Shown: one piece after another, positions 37,456 through 47,502 of the stretch
Layout of the letters: each line of letters opens with the position of its first letter
How positions within the stretch are numbered: the stretch's first letter is position 1
NCBI RefSeq assembly: GCF_003610915.1
Contig: NZ_NSDJ01000001.1
Location: 4,030,001 to 4,094,000, forward strand
Reading direction: 5' to 3'
From: Rahnella variigena
GTDB taxonomy: Bacteria > Pseudomonadota > Gammaproteobacteria > Enterobacterales > Enterobacteriaceae
Length of the DNA: 64,000 nucleotides
Made by a program: the position numbers and the translations under genes
The notes under the pieces: generated by a model
What the model was told of the DNA's origin: nothing
The model's database searches: none
Seen by the model: only the letters and a program-made list of their open reading frames with translations

Positions 37456-37897
37456 AACCCGCAATCTCCTGAATTTCGTTTTCTGCATCATTGTCGCAGC
37501 GGCGTATATAATCGCGGCGCAGCGGCTGCAAATAATAAGAAAGTTTGTAGTGCTTTTTATCCAGCAGGCTCATTGCGGCGCGATGCTGCTCAAGATTGTG
37601 CTCCAGATTATATTTTTCATTTTCCAGCTGATTTATTTTATGAAGAACCAACTGCTGGTGAGTTAATAAAGCCCCCTGCTGTCTTATTCCCTTATAAATA
37701 TCCGCACGGCTGTGTAAGCCGGAAGGGGTTAACATTTTTATCTGCTGGTTGATATCCGCGCACTCCTGCTGATGCTCAGCAATTGTCTGCCTTATTTTTG
37801 CTAATCGGTTTTCCGTTTTTACGATATCGCCCTGCAGAATCTGTTGTTTGCGCTCCAGCAGGGAGACAAACTCGCGCCCTTTACGCCACGCTTCCAT
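37436..37897 (-). CDS. invI: Stalk protein InvI (SpaM)
   Basis: The SctO coiled-coil stalk that links the ATPase to the export gate. The start MEAWRKGREF at 37897 (GGAAAG upstream) overlaps invC by 17 bases and yields 153 residues, near SpaM (147). Nearly the whole protein is charged helix, e.g. RKQQILQGDIVKTENRLAKI. The open frame upstream of 37897 overlaps invC and lacks family resemblance. Confidence 0.9.
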   Translation of the reverse strand: MEAWRKGREFVSLLERKQQILQGDIVKTENRLAKIRQTIAEHQQECADINQQIKMLTPSGLHSRADIYKGIRQQGALLTHQQLVLHKINQLENEKYNLEHNLEQHRAAMSLLDKKHYKLSYYLQPLRRDYIRRCDNDAENEIQEIAGYGRKSF

Positions 37898-39176
37898 ATA
37901 AACTTTCCAGACAGGCCTGCATGTCGGTTTTTTCGTCCATGCTTTGTTGGAGAAAAGCTTCCATCTGGTTTTTGTGATCAAAAGCGGCATCGTTTTCCGG
38001 ATTCTCGCCGCGTCGATATTCGCCGAGATCCAGATAGAGCTGCATCTCTTTTTGACGTACCAGATATTCACGAAAGCGTTTTGCTAACTGACGGTGTTCC
38101 GGGTCTGTTACCTGTAAAAATACGCGGCTAATGCTCTGCATAATATCAATCGCCGGATAGTGTCCTTTCGCGGCCAGCTTTTTGCTGAGATAAATATGCC
38201 CGTCAAGAATCGAGCGGACTTCATCGCCAATGACATCCGACTCTTCCTCATTTTCAATCAGCACCGTATAAAAGGCGGTGATGGAACCGGTTAAAAACCG
38301 TCCTGGCCGCTCCAGTAATTTCGGCAAGGCCTCAAATACGGATGCCGGGTAGCCTCTTCGGGCGGGCAGCTCTCCCATACTTAGCGCCACATCACGCAGC
38401 GCTCGCGCATAGCGGGTTATTGAGTCTATAAACAGAAGTACGTTTTTACCCTGCTCGCTAAAGAACTCGGCTATCGTCGTGGCAATCTGCGCCGCGTTGC
38501 AGCGCTCAACACAGGAACGGTCTGACGTTGCGTAAACCAGCACGATCTGTGAACAGCGCGACGAACGCTTTAGCTCTTCAACAAACTCGGTGACTTCACG
38601 TCCACGCTCGCCAATAAGCCCGATGACGTAGATATCCGCTTCGGAATGTTCAACGATCATGCTCATCAAAGAGGTTTTGCCGCAGCCCGCCGCCGCAAAA
38701 ATCCCCATACGCTGCCCCTGGCCACAGGTCAGCAGGCCATCAATTGCCCTGACGCCGGTCGCCAGAGATTCAGCGATAGGCTTACGCTGGGTAAAATCTT
38801 TAGGCGCCCCGCAGGCCTCCAGGCTATGCGCACCGGTCAAACTCTGCTGCACGGCGTTGTCCAGGCGCCCGCGAACAGTACCGGTTGCGTCAATGATTGC
38901 CCCGGCAATATTTTTATGAACATCGATACGAAAAGGCTTGCCGGTCGGCAGCAGGACATTGCTGCGTGAAAAGCCCTGATTATCGTTAAGCAAGCTCAGT
39001 AACGTATGCTCCTTATTGAATCCAATCACCTGGGCCGTCCCCAGCACTTCGGGTTCAAGTAATGATTTCTGAATCTCGCATATCTCACCAATGCGCGTCC
39101 CCGGCAAATGCGCTTCAATCACATTTCCCTGAATACGTAACGGGTGTGCTAGATGAACCAGGCATTTGGCTACCAT
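37881..39176 (-). CDS. invC: Type III secretion ATPase InvC
   Basis: The hexameric SctN ATPase that detaches chaperones and unfolds substrates. The 431 residues equal Salmonella InvC in length. Walker A AAGCGKTS lies at 162-169, Walker B in VLLFIDSITRYARALRD, and the family block GLIGERGREVTEFVEEL is intact. It follows invB with 17 bases between. Confidence 0.97.
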   Translation of the reverse strand: MVAKCLVHLAHPLRIQGNVIEAHLPGTRIGEICEIQKSLLEPEVLGTAQVIGFNKEHTLLSLLNDNQGFSRSNVLLPTGKPFRIDVHKNIAGAIIDATGTVRGRLDNAVQQSLTGAHSLEACGAPKDFTQRKPIAESLATGVRAIDGLLTCGQGQRMGIFAAAGCGKTSLMSMIVEHSEADIYVIGLIGERGREVTEFVEELKRSSRCSQIVLVYATSDRSCVERCNAAQIATTIAEFFSEQGKNVLLFIDSITRYARALRDVALSMGELPARRGYPASVFEALPKLLERPGRFLTGSITAFYTVLIENEEESDVIGDEVRSILDGHIYLSKKLAAKGHYPAIDIMQSISRVFLQVTDPEHRQLAKRFREYLVRQKEMQLYLDLGEYRRGENPENDAAFDHKNQMEAFLQQSMDEKTDMQACLESLYGSVA

Positions 39177-39193
39177 TGTGTGAACCTCAGTAA

Positions 39194-39601
39194 TTAAACC
39201 AGTACGGCGCGGTATTCCTGCAAAATACTCAGGTAGTTATCCAGCATCGATAAAAAATCATCCGGCGCCTGCAGGTATTTTTCTTTCACCTGAGCACGCA
39301 GTTCAATATTGCCGTCAACGGGGTATAAACACGGCTGTCCGGTGTAAAAATACTCTTCGTTGTGATTAAGCATCAGGGGCAAAAGGCTCGCGCTGCAATA
39401 GCTTAAAGAGGCTGGAGCCTGCTCAACAATTTTCGCCCACACCCATACTTCATCATCTTCACTTCTGACGTGAATAGTTGGAATATCATCTTTCATATTC
39501 AGAGAGATGGTTGAGTGGTTGCTCAAATCGCTATCCAGAATATCAGCCATCCCGGCATCTTTAAGCATGGTGGAAAGCAGTGCAACAACGTCGTATTTCA
39601 T
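39194..39601 (-). CDS. invB: Effector chaperone InvB (SpaK)
   Basis: A class IB chaperone which in Salmonella serves several effectors including SipA. The 135 residues equal InvB length, and the protein is acidic with the expected alpha/beta pattern (ISLNMKDDIPTIHVRSEDDEVWVWAKI). Located between invA and invC as in SPI-1. It may serve the sipA-like and 299-aa proteins, which have no chaperone of their own. Confidence 0.93.
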   Translation of the reverse strand: MKYDVVALLSTMLKDAGMADILDSDLSNHSTISLNMKDDIPTIHVRSEDDEVWVWAKIVEQAPASLSYCSASLLPLMLNHNEEYFYTGQPCLYPVDGNIELRAQVKEKYLQAPDDFLSMLDNYLSILQEYRAVLV

Positions 39602-39613
39602 TTATTACCTCAA

Positions 39614-41677
39614 TTAATTTTCTAACGAACCAATGACATCAACATCCACGCCGGATGCAACATCGCCATAAGAAAGCACTTCCATTTCCGGGTAGCTTCC
39701 TTCAATGATTTTTTTCACAAAGCGACGAATATCCAGTGACACCATCAAAATAATATCGCGAGCGTTAGCGCCATTGCTGCTAATGCACTGCTCGAGGCTT
39801 CTGATAATACTTTCAGTTTCCGGTGGCGGCAGATTGATAAATGTCCCGCCAGAAGTTTGGCGAATTCCACCACGAACCAGGCTTTCCATATCGTGCGACA
39901 TAACCAGGGTGCGAATTTGCCCGTTGGCCGCAAAGCGGTTAGAGATATAACGTGATAAAACGCTGCGAACGTGCTCCACCAGCATAATGGGGTCCTTTTC
40001 CTTGGGTGCCCATTGAACTAAGGCCTCAAGAATCAGACGCATATTGCGAATAGAAATACGCTCCTGTAATAGCCGCTGGAAAACTTCGGTAATACGCTGC
40101 ACGGTATTATTTCGATAACACTCTTTGAGTAGCTCAGGATATTTTTTCTCCAAATCGTCAAGCAGCGTTTTGGCCTCCTGAATGCCGAAGAACTCGGAAA
40201 TATTGTGCACCAGCAAAGTTGAGACGCAGGCATAGAATTCATCGATCGCCGTTCTTGAATAAAAACCAAGCTGTAAGGCGGTTTCACTCCGTTCTTCAGG
40301 GATCCAATAAGCGAAACCCTGAGCCGTTTCTACCGCCTGCACGGTAGAGTCAATAACTTGCAGCTCGTCGCCACGCATCAGCACTTTGCTCATGCCCGGT
40401 AAAATGTCATACGTGGCAACCTGAATTTCATTGATTGAAACCGTTAGCTTGCCGCGCACCATTTGCTGGTCGTAGTTCATCACAACTTCCGGCAGACGAA
40501 CGCCGTACTCAATAAAGAAGTTACGTTTGAGCAACGAGCACAAATTATGCTCCTGGAAATAGTTCTCGTAGCCTTTCCAGGCGGTAATGATGAGCGGAAT
40601 CGTTTCTGGGATGTACTCCCCGTCGATCATCACCGGTTTGCTTTTCAGTACCGGTTCTTCATCTTCTTCTACAGAATTAACTGTCGGCTTTTTACCTTTT
40701 TTAGCATCAAGCTTATCCTTGATGAAAATGCCTAATAGTAAAGCTGCCAGCAGAACGAAGACCGGCAACGGAAAGCCCGGCAATAGCCCCAGAGCAATAG
40801 CCAATACGGCCGTAACAAGTAGGATGAATTTATTATGAAACATATCCTGCAAGATTTTTGCGCCGAGGTTCGTGTTCTCACTGTTATTGACGCGGGTGAC
40901 GATCAGCCCACCGCTTATGGAGATTAACAGCGCCGGAATTTGTGCAACCAGAGCATCGCCGATGGTCAATAGAGTAAATACAGACATCGCATGAGATAAA
41001 TCCATGCCGTGCTGTAATGTGCCCACCGCTATCCCGCCCAGTAAGTTCACGAAGATAATAATGATCCCCGCAATGGCGTCGCCCTTAATAAACTTCATCG
41101 CACCATCAAGCGCGCCGTATAACTGGCTTTCAGCTTCAAGATCGCTGCGGCGACGCTTGACTTCTTTTTCATCGATAACCCCTGCCTTGAGGTCAGCATC
41201 AATGCTCATCTGTTTGCCCGGCATGGCATCTAAAGAGAATCGTGCAGCCACTTCCGCGATGCGCTCCGACCCTTTGGTGATGACGATAAACTGCACGATA
41301 GTAACGATGAAGAAGATAACAAAGCCCACCACCAGGTTATCCGCAATGACGAACTCCCCGAAGCTGGCAATAATTTCCCCGGCGTCGGCATCCGCCAGCA
41401 CCAGTCGACTGGTACTGATAGAGATTGCCAAACGGAATATCGTACTAATTAGCAGAATTGATGGAAAAGTCGAAAAATCCAAAATCCTTGTAATATAAAA
41501 AGAACCCAAAAAAATTAGCAGTGCCATCGTCAGGTTAAGTCCAATAAGGAAATCAACCAGGTATGTCGGCAACGGGATAATCAACATCACCACGACCATA
41601 ATCATTATCGTTAAGATAATAAGCTCTGGCCTGTTACGAATTTCGAGAATAAATCTTCTAAGCATGAGTAGTTGCAC
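39614..41677 (-). CDS. invA: Export gate protein InvA
   Basis: The SctV/FHIPEP nonameric gate. The 687 residues (InvA: 685) have about eight N-terminal membrane helices, the cytoplasmic linker KGSERIAEVAARFSLDAMPGK and a four-subdomain C-terminal ring. All family blocks are uninterrupted. Confidence 0.97.
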   Translation of the reverse strand: MQLLMLRRFILEIRNRPELIILTIMIMVVVMLIIPLPTYLVDFLIGLNLTMALLIFLGSFYITRILDFSTFPSILLISTIFRLAISISTSRLVLADADAGEIIASFGEFVIADNLVVGFVIFFIVTIVQFIVITKGSERIAEVAARFSLDAMPGKQMSIDADLKAGVIDEKEVKRRRSDLEAESQLYGALDGAMKFIKGDAIAGIIIIFVNLLGGIAVGTLQHGMDLSHAMSVFTLLTIGDALVAQIPALLISISGGLIVTRVNNSENTNLGAKILQDMFHNKFILLVTAVLAIALGLLPGFPLPVFVLLAALLLGIFIKDKLDAKKGKKPTVNSVEEDEEPVLKSKPVMIDGEYIPETIPLIITAWKGYENYFQEHNLCSLLKRNFFIEYGVRLPEVVMNYDQQMVRGKLTVSINEIQVATYDILPGMSKVLMRGDELQVIDSTVQAVETAQGFAYWIPEERSETALQLGFYSRTAIDEFYACVSTLLVHNISEFFGIQEAKTLLDDLEKKYPELLKECYRNNTVQRITEVFQRLLQERISIRNMRLILEALVQWAPKEKDPIMLVEHVRSVLSRYISNRFAANGQIRTLVMSHDMESLVRGGIRQTSGGTFINLPPPETESIIRSLEQCISSNGANARDIILMVSLDIRRFVKKIIEGSYPEMEVLSYGDVASGVDVDVIGSLEN

Positions 41678-41712
41678 ATCAATCCATGGCAGACAAACTA
41701 GTTTGCCTGCGA

Positions 41713-42834
41713 CTATTTGTAATATTCATTCCAGATGCCGGTATTTTTCTCTTTTTCGAGCATTTTATGCAGCAAAGCAGCCAGATGATTGACAATAACT
41801 TCCCGATAAAGCGTATCGACGAAGAGGAACTCAGGCGTCATATTATAAACATTGCGCAGTTCTTGAATGACCATCGACCGCTGCTTGAGCAGCAGCAATG
41901 ACATAAAGTTTTTACTGAACTCTTTTAACGCCAATTTAAATTCGTCAGTATCCACTAAACCCGCTATATAAAGCCCTACAATATCGGCCTCGCCCAGCAT
42001 CAGCTGATTGTTTCTCATCTGTCCCCAAAACGGGAATTTAGCAAAACTTTCATTTAGCAGCTGGTCCAGCGTGTGGAGCAAGCGTGCATCTGACAATTTT
42101 GCGCTGAGTGGGCCAAATTCAGAAGAATGAATTCCGGGTTCATTGGCCTTCATATCAGCAATCAGAGCCGACAGTGTGAAAGCCAATAAACGCGTTCTGT
42201 TCTGATAACCGTAAACATCAATCCAGTCTTTGTAGATAAAGCCTGCGGGCATCTCTAGTTCAAGAAAATTAAGATAGCTATTGCGCAGGTCCTTTGCCGA
42301 CAGGGGCCTGTCACCGCTACCGTCGCTGAACCGTTTTGCCAGGCGACCTACATTCATTCCTGACTGCATTTTTTTGGTGTCGCCAAATTTTTCTAAATCG
42401 GCGATCGCTTCTTTGATTTTCTTCTTCTGAAGTTCAGACAGCTGGCGGCTCAACAGCATTTCACGCAGCGCGAGCATTAAATCGCTGTCATCTGGGAAAA
42501 GCTGGCGGGCGAAGTTCAATAGGTTATTGAGGTCACGAAGCTTGGTCACATGCTTAATTAATGTGTCCAGCTTTTCATCTGCCAGATCCTCAAGCATAGA
42601 GGAGACAAAATCGTTATCTGCGCTGTCGTTTTTACGCCCGGCTTTGCTAAAGCGACCAAATGCGCTGAGGAGATCGGCCATTTCCTCTGCGGCATTACTC
42701 ATCTCTTCCTGCAAATTAATAGGCAGCGCTTCTTCGCCCGCATCAAATACGGGCTGGCCTGCTGCGCTACGGTTTTCCAGGATTTGCGGTTCAATGCGAT
42801 TAAAATCAACGCCAGCAACAGAACGAATGTCCAT
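41713..42834 (-). CDS. invE: Gatekeeper protein InvE
   Basis: The SctW gatekeeper that blocks effector release until host contact. The 373 residues match InvE (372). The N-terminal LQEEMSNAAEEMADLLSAFGRF and all-helical remainder fit the InvE/MxiC/YopN-TyeA family. It is between invG and invA as in SPI-1. Confidence 0.94.
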   Translation of the reverse strand: MDIRSVAGVDFNRIEPQILENRSAAGQPVFDAGEEALPINLQEEMSNAAEEMADLLSAFGRFSKAGRKNDSADNDFVSSMLEDLADEKLDTLIKHVTKLRDLNNLLNFARQLFPDDSDLMLALREMLLSRQLSELQKKKIKEAIADLEKFGDTKKMQSGMNVGRLAKRFSDGSGDRPLSAKDLRNSYLNFLELEMPAGFIYKDWIDVYGYQNRTRLLAFTLSALIADMKANEPGIHSSEFGPLSAKLSDARLLHTLDQLLNESFAKFPFWGQMRNNQLMLGEADIVGLYIAGLVDTDEFKLALKEFSKNFMSLLLLKQRSMVIQELRNVYNMTPEFLFVDTLYREVIVNHLAALLHKMLEKEKNTGIWNEYYK

Positions 42835-42848
42835 AACTCACCTGGTCC

Positions 42849-44630
42849 TTAATTGTTTTTCATCGTTTCACGTAACATGGAGACCGTCGATTTCAACGTT
42901 ACCTCGTTCCCCACCCAAGTTCGGCCCAGCACGGGGTTATTTTCCTCCGGTCCCCGACCCTGCCAGGTTTCGCCGCTTGCCAGTAAACCTGGCTGTATAA
43001 GGAATAAGCGAACCATTTTCTTGTGACTGGTATAGCTGTAATCAAACAGCTTACCCAACACAGGAATGTCGCGCAGGAGCGGGATGCCCACGCTGTGATG
43101 TTCATCCTGATCGCGGCTGTAGCCACCGACCAACAGGCTATAGCCCACGGGCACGCGCGCTTCCGTACTTATCTGGGTGTTATTCACCATTGGCAGGCTG
43201 TCGACATTTTCGGTTTTACCCTCAGAGTTGAGAGGCAGCCCGCCATCCTGAATATTCAGGATCATCTCAATCTCCTGCTGGCGCTGCGCCAGACGCGGCA
43301 ATACGCTAATCATGGTGCCGTAGGTAATCTTTTCGAGTGAGGAGTTACGCTCACCTACCAGCTTGGCGTAAAAGCTGCTGTTATTATCAAATAGCGCCGG
43401 AACATTTTCCTGAGTCAGGATCTCCGGACGTGAAACCACCTGTGCATTGCCTTTTTGCGCAAGTGCGGATACGTCCGCCAGAAAATGAATGCTGTTTTCC
43501 GGAGTCAGTGAACTGGTATTAAAAGCAACGCCGGTATTGCCTATTTTTGCCGCACCCTGCCAGCGAATTCCCAGCTCGTTAATATCATCCTTCGAAATAT
43601 CAATGATCCACAGCGACAGCTGTATCTGCTGTTTAGGTACATCAATTGCGCTGACTAAATCCTCAACAAAACTTACCTGCCTTTCGGAACCCTGAATGAG
43701 CAAGCTGTTGGTATCCGAATAGCCGACAATATTGATGGACGATTGGCCGAGGGAATCTGACTCATACTCCCGTTTCGCCGATGACCCCGAATTAAATGAA
43801 GGCAACGGCGGAAAATTTCCCTTTTGTGTGGCCGAAGCGGCCTCAAGCGCGCCTCGCGTATCATTATCTACGGTGATGTTCGCCCCGGCTGGCGCTGAAC
43901 GTCCTCCACGGCTATCGCCTGAGTTATTCAGCAGCTGGTTCAGCACCGTCGCAACGCCCGGCACGATGACAGGGCTGTCGCGCTGGGTAAAGGTGCGATC
44001 GTTCACAAAAGTATTTTTAAGCTTGATCACGCGGATCGTGTTTTCACCCGTTCCGGGACGGGCATAGGTTGCATCAATATACTTTGCAGCCGCCGCGATA
44101 AGTTCGACATAGACCGGCGGCCCTGAGACATAAAAAGAGCCAGAGCGCCCGTCTGAACGCAGCGGGAAACGAGCGTCGTACAGCCCTGAGGACTTGATGA
44201 AGGCAACCAGCCGGTCAAACGGCGCATAGGACAAGCGCACAATGCTGCTTTTGATTTCGCTGGCATCGTAAACGTACACAGAGCTGCCATCGTCATACCA
44301 GATAAGCCCGGTACGTGAAGCCAAGGTATTTAACAGCTCCTTCGGCTTGCTAAGATCGAAATTTCCTGAGACCCGTTTTTTGGCCGCCTCCGTACTGACA
44401 ACAAAGGGTTTATTCAGCGCGCCACCGATCACAAAAAATAGCTGTTGAACGCTGTTATTACTGGCGACGTAGGTATTTTCGTCATCCCGCGAACCGTTAC
44501 GGACATCGACTGGGCCCCCCGAGTAATCCTGGGTATCCAATAATGCGCCGACCGCCGAATTACAGCTCAATACTCCCAGCAATAAATACGGCAGATAGCG
44601 GACCGGCAGTTTCGCAACCATCTTATTCAT
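42849..44630 (-). CDS. invG: Outer-membrane secretin InvG
   Basis: The SctC secretin ring. The start MNKMVAKL at 44630 overlaps the invF stop codon and opens a signal peptide (to about SAVGA). An alternative upstream frame to 44675 has no leader. 593 residues contain N0/N1/N3 ring domains and the secretin core (VVSRPEILTQENVPALFDNNSSFY, VPVGYSLLVGGYSRD). No invH pilotin gene was found nearby. Confidence 0.95.
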   Translation of the reverse strand: MNKMVAKLPVRYLPYLLLGVLSCNSAVGALLDTQDYSGGPVDVRNGSRDDENTYVASNNSVQQLFFVIGGALNKPFVVSTEAAKKRVSGNFDLSKPKELLNTLASRTGLIWYDDGSSVYVYDASEIKSSIVRLSYAPFDRLVAFIKSSGLYDARFPLRSDGRSGSFYVSGPPVYVELIAAAAKYIDATYARPGTGENTIRVIKLKNTFVNDRTFTQRDSPVIVPGVATVLNQLLNNSGDSRGGRSAPAGANITVDNDTRGALEAASATQKGNFPPLPSFNSGSSAKREYESDSLGQSSINIVGYSDTNSLLIQGSERQVSFVEDLVSAIDVPKQQIQLSLWIIDISKDDINELGIRWQGAAKIGNTGVAFNTSSLTPENSIHFLADVSALAQKGNAQVVSRPEILTQENVPALFDNNSSFYAKLVGERNSSLEKITYGTMISVLPRLAQRQQEIEMILNIQDGGLPLNSEGKTENVDSLPMVNNTQISTEARVPVGYSLLVGGYSRDQDEHHSVGIPLLRDIPVLGKLFDYSYTSHKKMVRLFLIQPGLLASGETWQGRGPEENNPVLGRTWVGNEVTLKSTVSMLRETMKNN

Positions 44631-45492
44631 GAAGCAAGCCTTCCAATTTTTTAAACTCCCTCGGTGTAATGCCAAACAGTGATTTTATTTCACTAGAAAA
44701 ATGAGACGACGACGCATAGCCGTTATTTCCTGCGATAGCCGCAATTGAGTTATCTTTTTCAATCAACTGCAGGGCACTGTGCGCCGCTCGCCAAAGGCGT
44801 AACTGTTTTTTTGGCCCCCGGGTAAAAGCATGGTGGCAAAGCTTCCTGAAATAGGATTCAGATACGCCGTAGATCTTACTGGCATTACCAATCTTATGAC
44901 TGTCACTCTCTTTATCTTCATTCATTACCTGAGATAACAGAAAATGGGCAATCCAATAGCTTTCGACATTCCTGACAAACGAAAAGAGATTTTCCAGGCG
45001 GCGATCCTGAGGCTTTAATAATGTAAAAATCAACATCCCCATCAGCGATTTGCATTCATCGTCCACTAAAATTGCCAGATTCCGCTCGGTGTGCATCAGT
45101 AACGAAGTATTTGTCTCCCCTATGCGCGGCTCGGCGTTAACGCTGCGAGATTTAGCCTGATAATCCAGGAATGAAAACAGCGTGCTGGCCTGTGACATCG
45201 ACAGTATTTCAACCATCCAGTCACCCCGAAATGCGATCTCCATGTTATTCAGGGTCGATAGCACAATGGGTTGAAGAATATTATTCAGACGATCGTCATA
45301 GTTCTCCCTCAGTTCACCTGAGGCAGATACGCTCATAACGGATTCACTATTTAGCGGTCGCGCAAACAACACGCCGTTATTTAAATCGATACATTCGTCA
45401 CTCACGTAAAGCGGCATTTCCGCATTTGCGCTATCATTTACGCGTTGCCGCATTATGTTTTTCTGATGGCATTGAGCATTGCTATCTAGCAT
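44623..45492 (-). CDS. invF: AraC-family activator InvF
   Basis: The transcription activator of SPI-1-type effector genes, acting with SicA. The 289 residues have a divergent N-terminal domain. The C-terminal AraC helix-turn-helix pair includes IAAIAGNNGYASSSHFSSEIKSLFGITPREFKKL. It is the first gene of the inv-spa-sip block. Confidence 0.92.
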   Translation of the reverse strand: MLDSNAQCHQKNIMRQRVNDSANAEMPLYVSDECIDLNNGVLFARPLNSESVMSVSASGELRENYDDRLNNILQPIVLSTLNNMEIAFRGDWMVEILSMSQASTLFSFLDYQAKSRSVNAEPRIGETNTSLLMHTERNLAILVDDECKSLMGMLIFTLLKPQDRRLENLFSFVRNVESYWIAHFLLSQVMNEDKESDSHKIGNASKIYGVSESYFRKLCHHAFTRGPKKQLRLWRAAHSALQLIEKDNSIAAIAGNNGYASSSHFSSEIKSLFGITPREFKKLEGLLHE

Positions 45493-45849
45493 AGTTTTCT
45501 CTTACCTCAGCTTTTATTTAGAAATAATATTTAAGCACTTGATTAAGAACTATCTAATACAGCGCCTCGAAGTGCCAGTGAATTTATCAGAAAATCCTCG
45601 TTCGTCAATGCAAGTTGAAAGAGATAAAAAAAGAATAAAAATCATAAAAAAAGCTTCAACAAAAAATCAACAGACAATGTTGAGTTTAATAATCGGTAGC
45701 GCTACAGTGTGCCGTCTTAAAGATGCAATATCCGTATGCCGTCAAATAAATTCATCGTGAATGTAAAAATATTTTTCCATTCGCTAGGCACTTCATTCCT
45801 TTTGAAAACGTTTCTATTAAATGGCACGGCTTAGCATTAGGAAGTTGTA
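45493..45849. promoter_or_regulatory. Divergent promoter region between invF and prgH
   Basis: 357 AT-rich bases from which the two secretion-system blocks are read in opposite directions, so both main promoters are expected here. No gene or clear operator palindrome could be picked out. A lysine-rich open frame (45479-45760) lacks any protein-family signature. Confidence 0.6.
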
Positions 45850-47196
45850 GTGCAGATTAAAATAAAATCGCACGGGCGCTGCTCGTTAGATTGCTTATTT
45901 ACATTATTAATGGCCCTTTCTATGAACAGCGACATGAACGAATTAAACGATGATATGCCTGTACCAGAGGCACTGAAAAAATTCACCCTGAAGGTGCTGT
46001 TTGGACCCATGTTTGGCTGTGAACTCCACCTTCCAGCAGACGATTACTTTCTCATCATCAACCCGGGACTTGCACCCCAGGATAACGCCACGGGAACGAT
46101 GTTGCCCGGAGAGCATGCCGCAGCCTACACGCAGAATACGCTTTATCTACCCTGTGATATGCCGTCACCCAACATTATCTTGCGTTTGTCGGCTCTTTTC
46201 CGAGATGAAGAATCGGAAGAAGGATATCGTCTTGAAGTACAGGGGGTGGATAGAAGCTACCCGGCGCTGCTGAAGGAAAATGAAGTTTTCGTGCATGAGC
46301 ACATCCGCTTTGCCATCAAACCTAGTGAAGATGACTGGCCTGAAGATATTAAAAACTTCAACCTTCCCCCGGCCCTCGATGCTGAATTCAGCGAACAGGA
46401 GAAGCTGGAAGAGTTTAATGCAAAAAAAAATCATGCTCTCGTTTTCGGTTCAATTATTCTCTTACTTCTTGTGATTACCGCAGGCGTAATCTGGTATAAA
46501 AAACTGGAAAGCGATCGGCAGGTTTTAACATTAAATGAAGCGCTGGCGGGCGCACCGATGCCTGTGGATATTGTTCGTGGCCGTGATAATAATCTTATCT
46601 ACGTTCTTATCCAGAACTTTCAGGCAATGGAATGGACGCGGGAAGCACTCTTCAAATTGCAGGGCAAGGACAGCGTGATTCCTGTTTGGTTAACGCAGCA
46701 AAGAAAGGAAGTCATTACGCAGCTGGCTAATGCGGGTTACCCCGTTTTACAAATTGACTATTCCAAACCTCAGCACCCGGCAATTGCACTTTACAGAGGA
46801 TTAACCCTACAGGAAGAAAAAAACTTCAAGGCTATTGTTTTACAAAAAATCCCTTTTGCTCTCGACATCAAAGTCCTGGTAAAAACTAAAGCTCAGTTAT
46901 TACAGGAAGCTCGCCAGGGCCTGGATCGTTTGCACATTTACTACCGCCAAATCAATTCTACTAGCGGTTATGCTTTGGTGGTTCGTGATGCCCTGAGCGA
47001 CAGCGCTCTACGTTCTTTGCAGAATTTCATTAAACAGTTCAATCACCAATGGGGAAACCGCGTGATTAATTTTTCAATTAATCTCGACGAAAACTGGTTA
47101 CAAGATAAGTCATATGTTGACTCTTCTAATGGCTATCTGTTTTTGAACCCTCGTCATTGGTACTTTCCCCTAAAACAAGGAGACTTAAATGGCTGA
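45850..47196 (+). CDS. prgH: Inner-membrane ring protein PrgH
   Basis: The SctD ring protein. It has an FHA-like cytoplasmic domain (KKFTLKVLFGPMFGCELHLP...), one membrane span (ALVFGSIILLLLVITAGVIWY) and periplasmic ring domains. The end NGYLFLNPRHWYFPLK matches the PrgH C-terminus. I list the GTG at 45850, which has AGGAAG seven bases upstream and gives 448 residues. Salmonella PrgH has 392, and an ATG at 45922 or 45934 fits that length better but lacks a ribosome-binding site. Confidence 0.9.
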   Translation: MQIKIKSHGRCSLDCLFTLLMALSMNSDMNELNDDMPVPEALKKFTLKVLFGPMFGCELHLPADDYFLIINPGLAPQDNATGTMLPGEHAAAYTQNTLYLPCDMPSPNIILRLSALFRDEESEEGYRLEVQGVDRSYPALLKENEVFVHEHIRFAIKPSEDDWPEDIKNFNLPPALDAEFSEQEKLEEFNAKKNHALVFGSIILLLLVITAGVIWYKKLESDRQVLTLNEALAGAPMPVDIVRGRDNNLIYVLIQNFQAMEWTREALFKLQGKDSVIPVWLTQQRKEVITQLANAGYPVLQIDYSKPQHPAIALYRGLTLQEEKNFKAIVLQKIPFALDIKVLVKTKAQLLQEARQGLDRLHIYYRQINSTSGYALVVRDALSDSALRSLQNFIKQFNHQWGNRVINFSINLDENWLQDKSYVDSSNGYLFLNPRHWYFPLKQGDLNG

Positions 47197-47452
47197 CACA
47201 AACGCACCTACTGTGGATAACAATGGCTATTATCTGGATGAAGTATCTGCCGGCTTCGAAGCTGGTGCTAAATCTATGATGGAGGAATTAAAGACAGCTG
47301 AAGCTGCATTGAAAAACGACCCGTCTGACCCAGCCGTATTGGCCAATTATCAGTCGAAGCTACAGCAATACACGCTGTTTCGTAACGCCCAGACAAGTAC
47401 CGTAAAAGCCTATAAGGATATTGGCGCGGCTATTATTCAAAACTTCCGTTAA
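47189..47452 (+). CDS. prgI: Needle subunit PrgI
   Basis: The SctF needle protein. The 87 residues end YQSKLQQYTLFRNAQTSTVK and KDIGAAIIQNFR, almost the PrgI C-terminus, with the P-S-D-P turn between the two helices. The N-terminus is a few residues longer than PrgI (80). It overlaps the prgH end by eight bases. Confidence 0.97.
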   Translation: MADTNAPTVDNNGYYLDEVSAGFEAGAKSMMEELKTAEAALKNDPSDPAVLANYQSKLQQYTLFRNAQTSTVKAYKDIGAAIIQNFR

Positions 47453-47459
47453 TTAACCC

Positions 47460-47486
47460 GGGTACGTGTTGCTCTCGTACCCTTTT
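47460..47486 (+). terminator. Hairpin with T-run between prgI and prgJ, possible attenuator
   Basis: GGGTACG (47460-47466) pairs with CGTACCC (47476-47482), followed by TTTT. It lies in the only real gap of the prg operon. As a partial terminator it could favour the abundant needle subunit over the rod and ring genes. Confidence 0.65.
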
Positions 47487-47502
47487 CTACTGTGGAGTAA
47501 TT

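Noticed and set aside
37016..37666. 216-codon plus-strand frame across invJ/invI
   Set aside because: Antisense to two overlapping secretion genes; apparent hydrophobic stretches arise from the complement of charged helices.
45479..45760. 93-codon frame in the invF-prgH gap
   Set aside because: Lysine-rich, AT-driven frame overlapping the invF start, without a ribosome-binding site or similarity; more likely promoter region.
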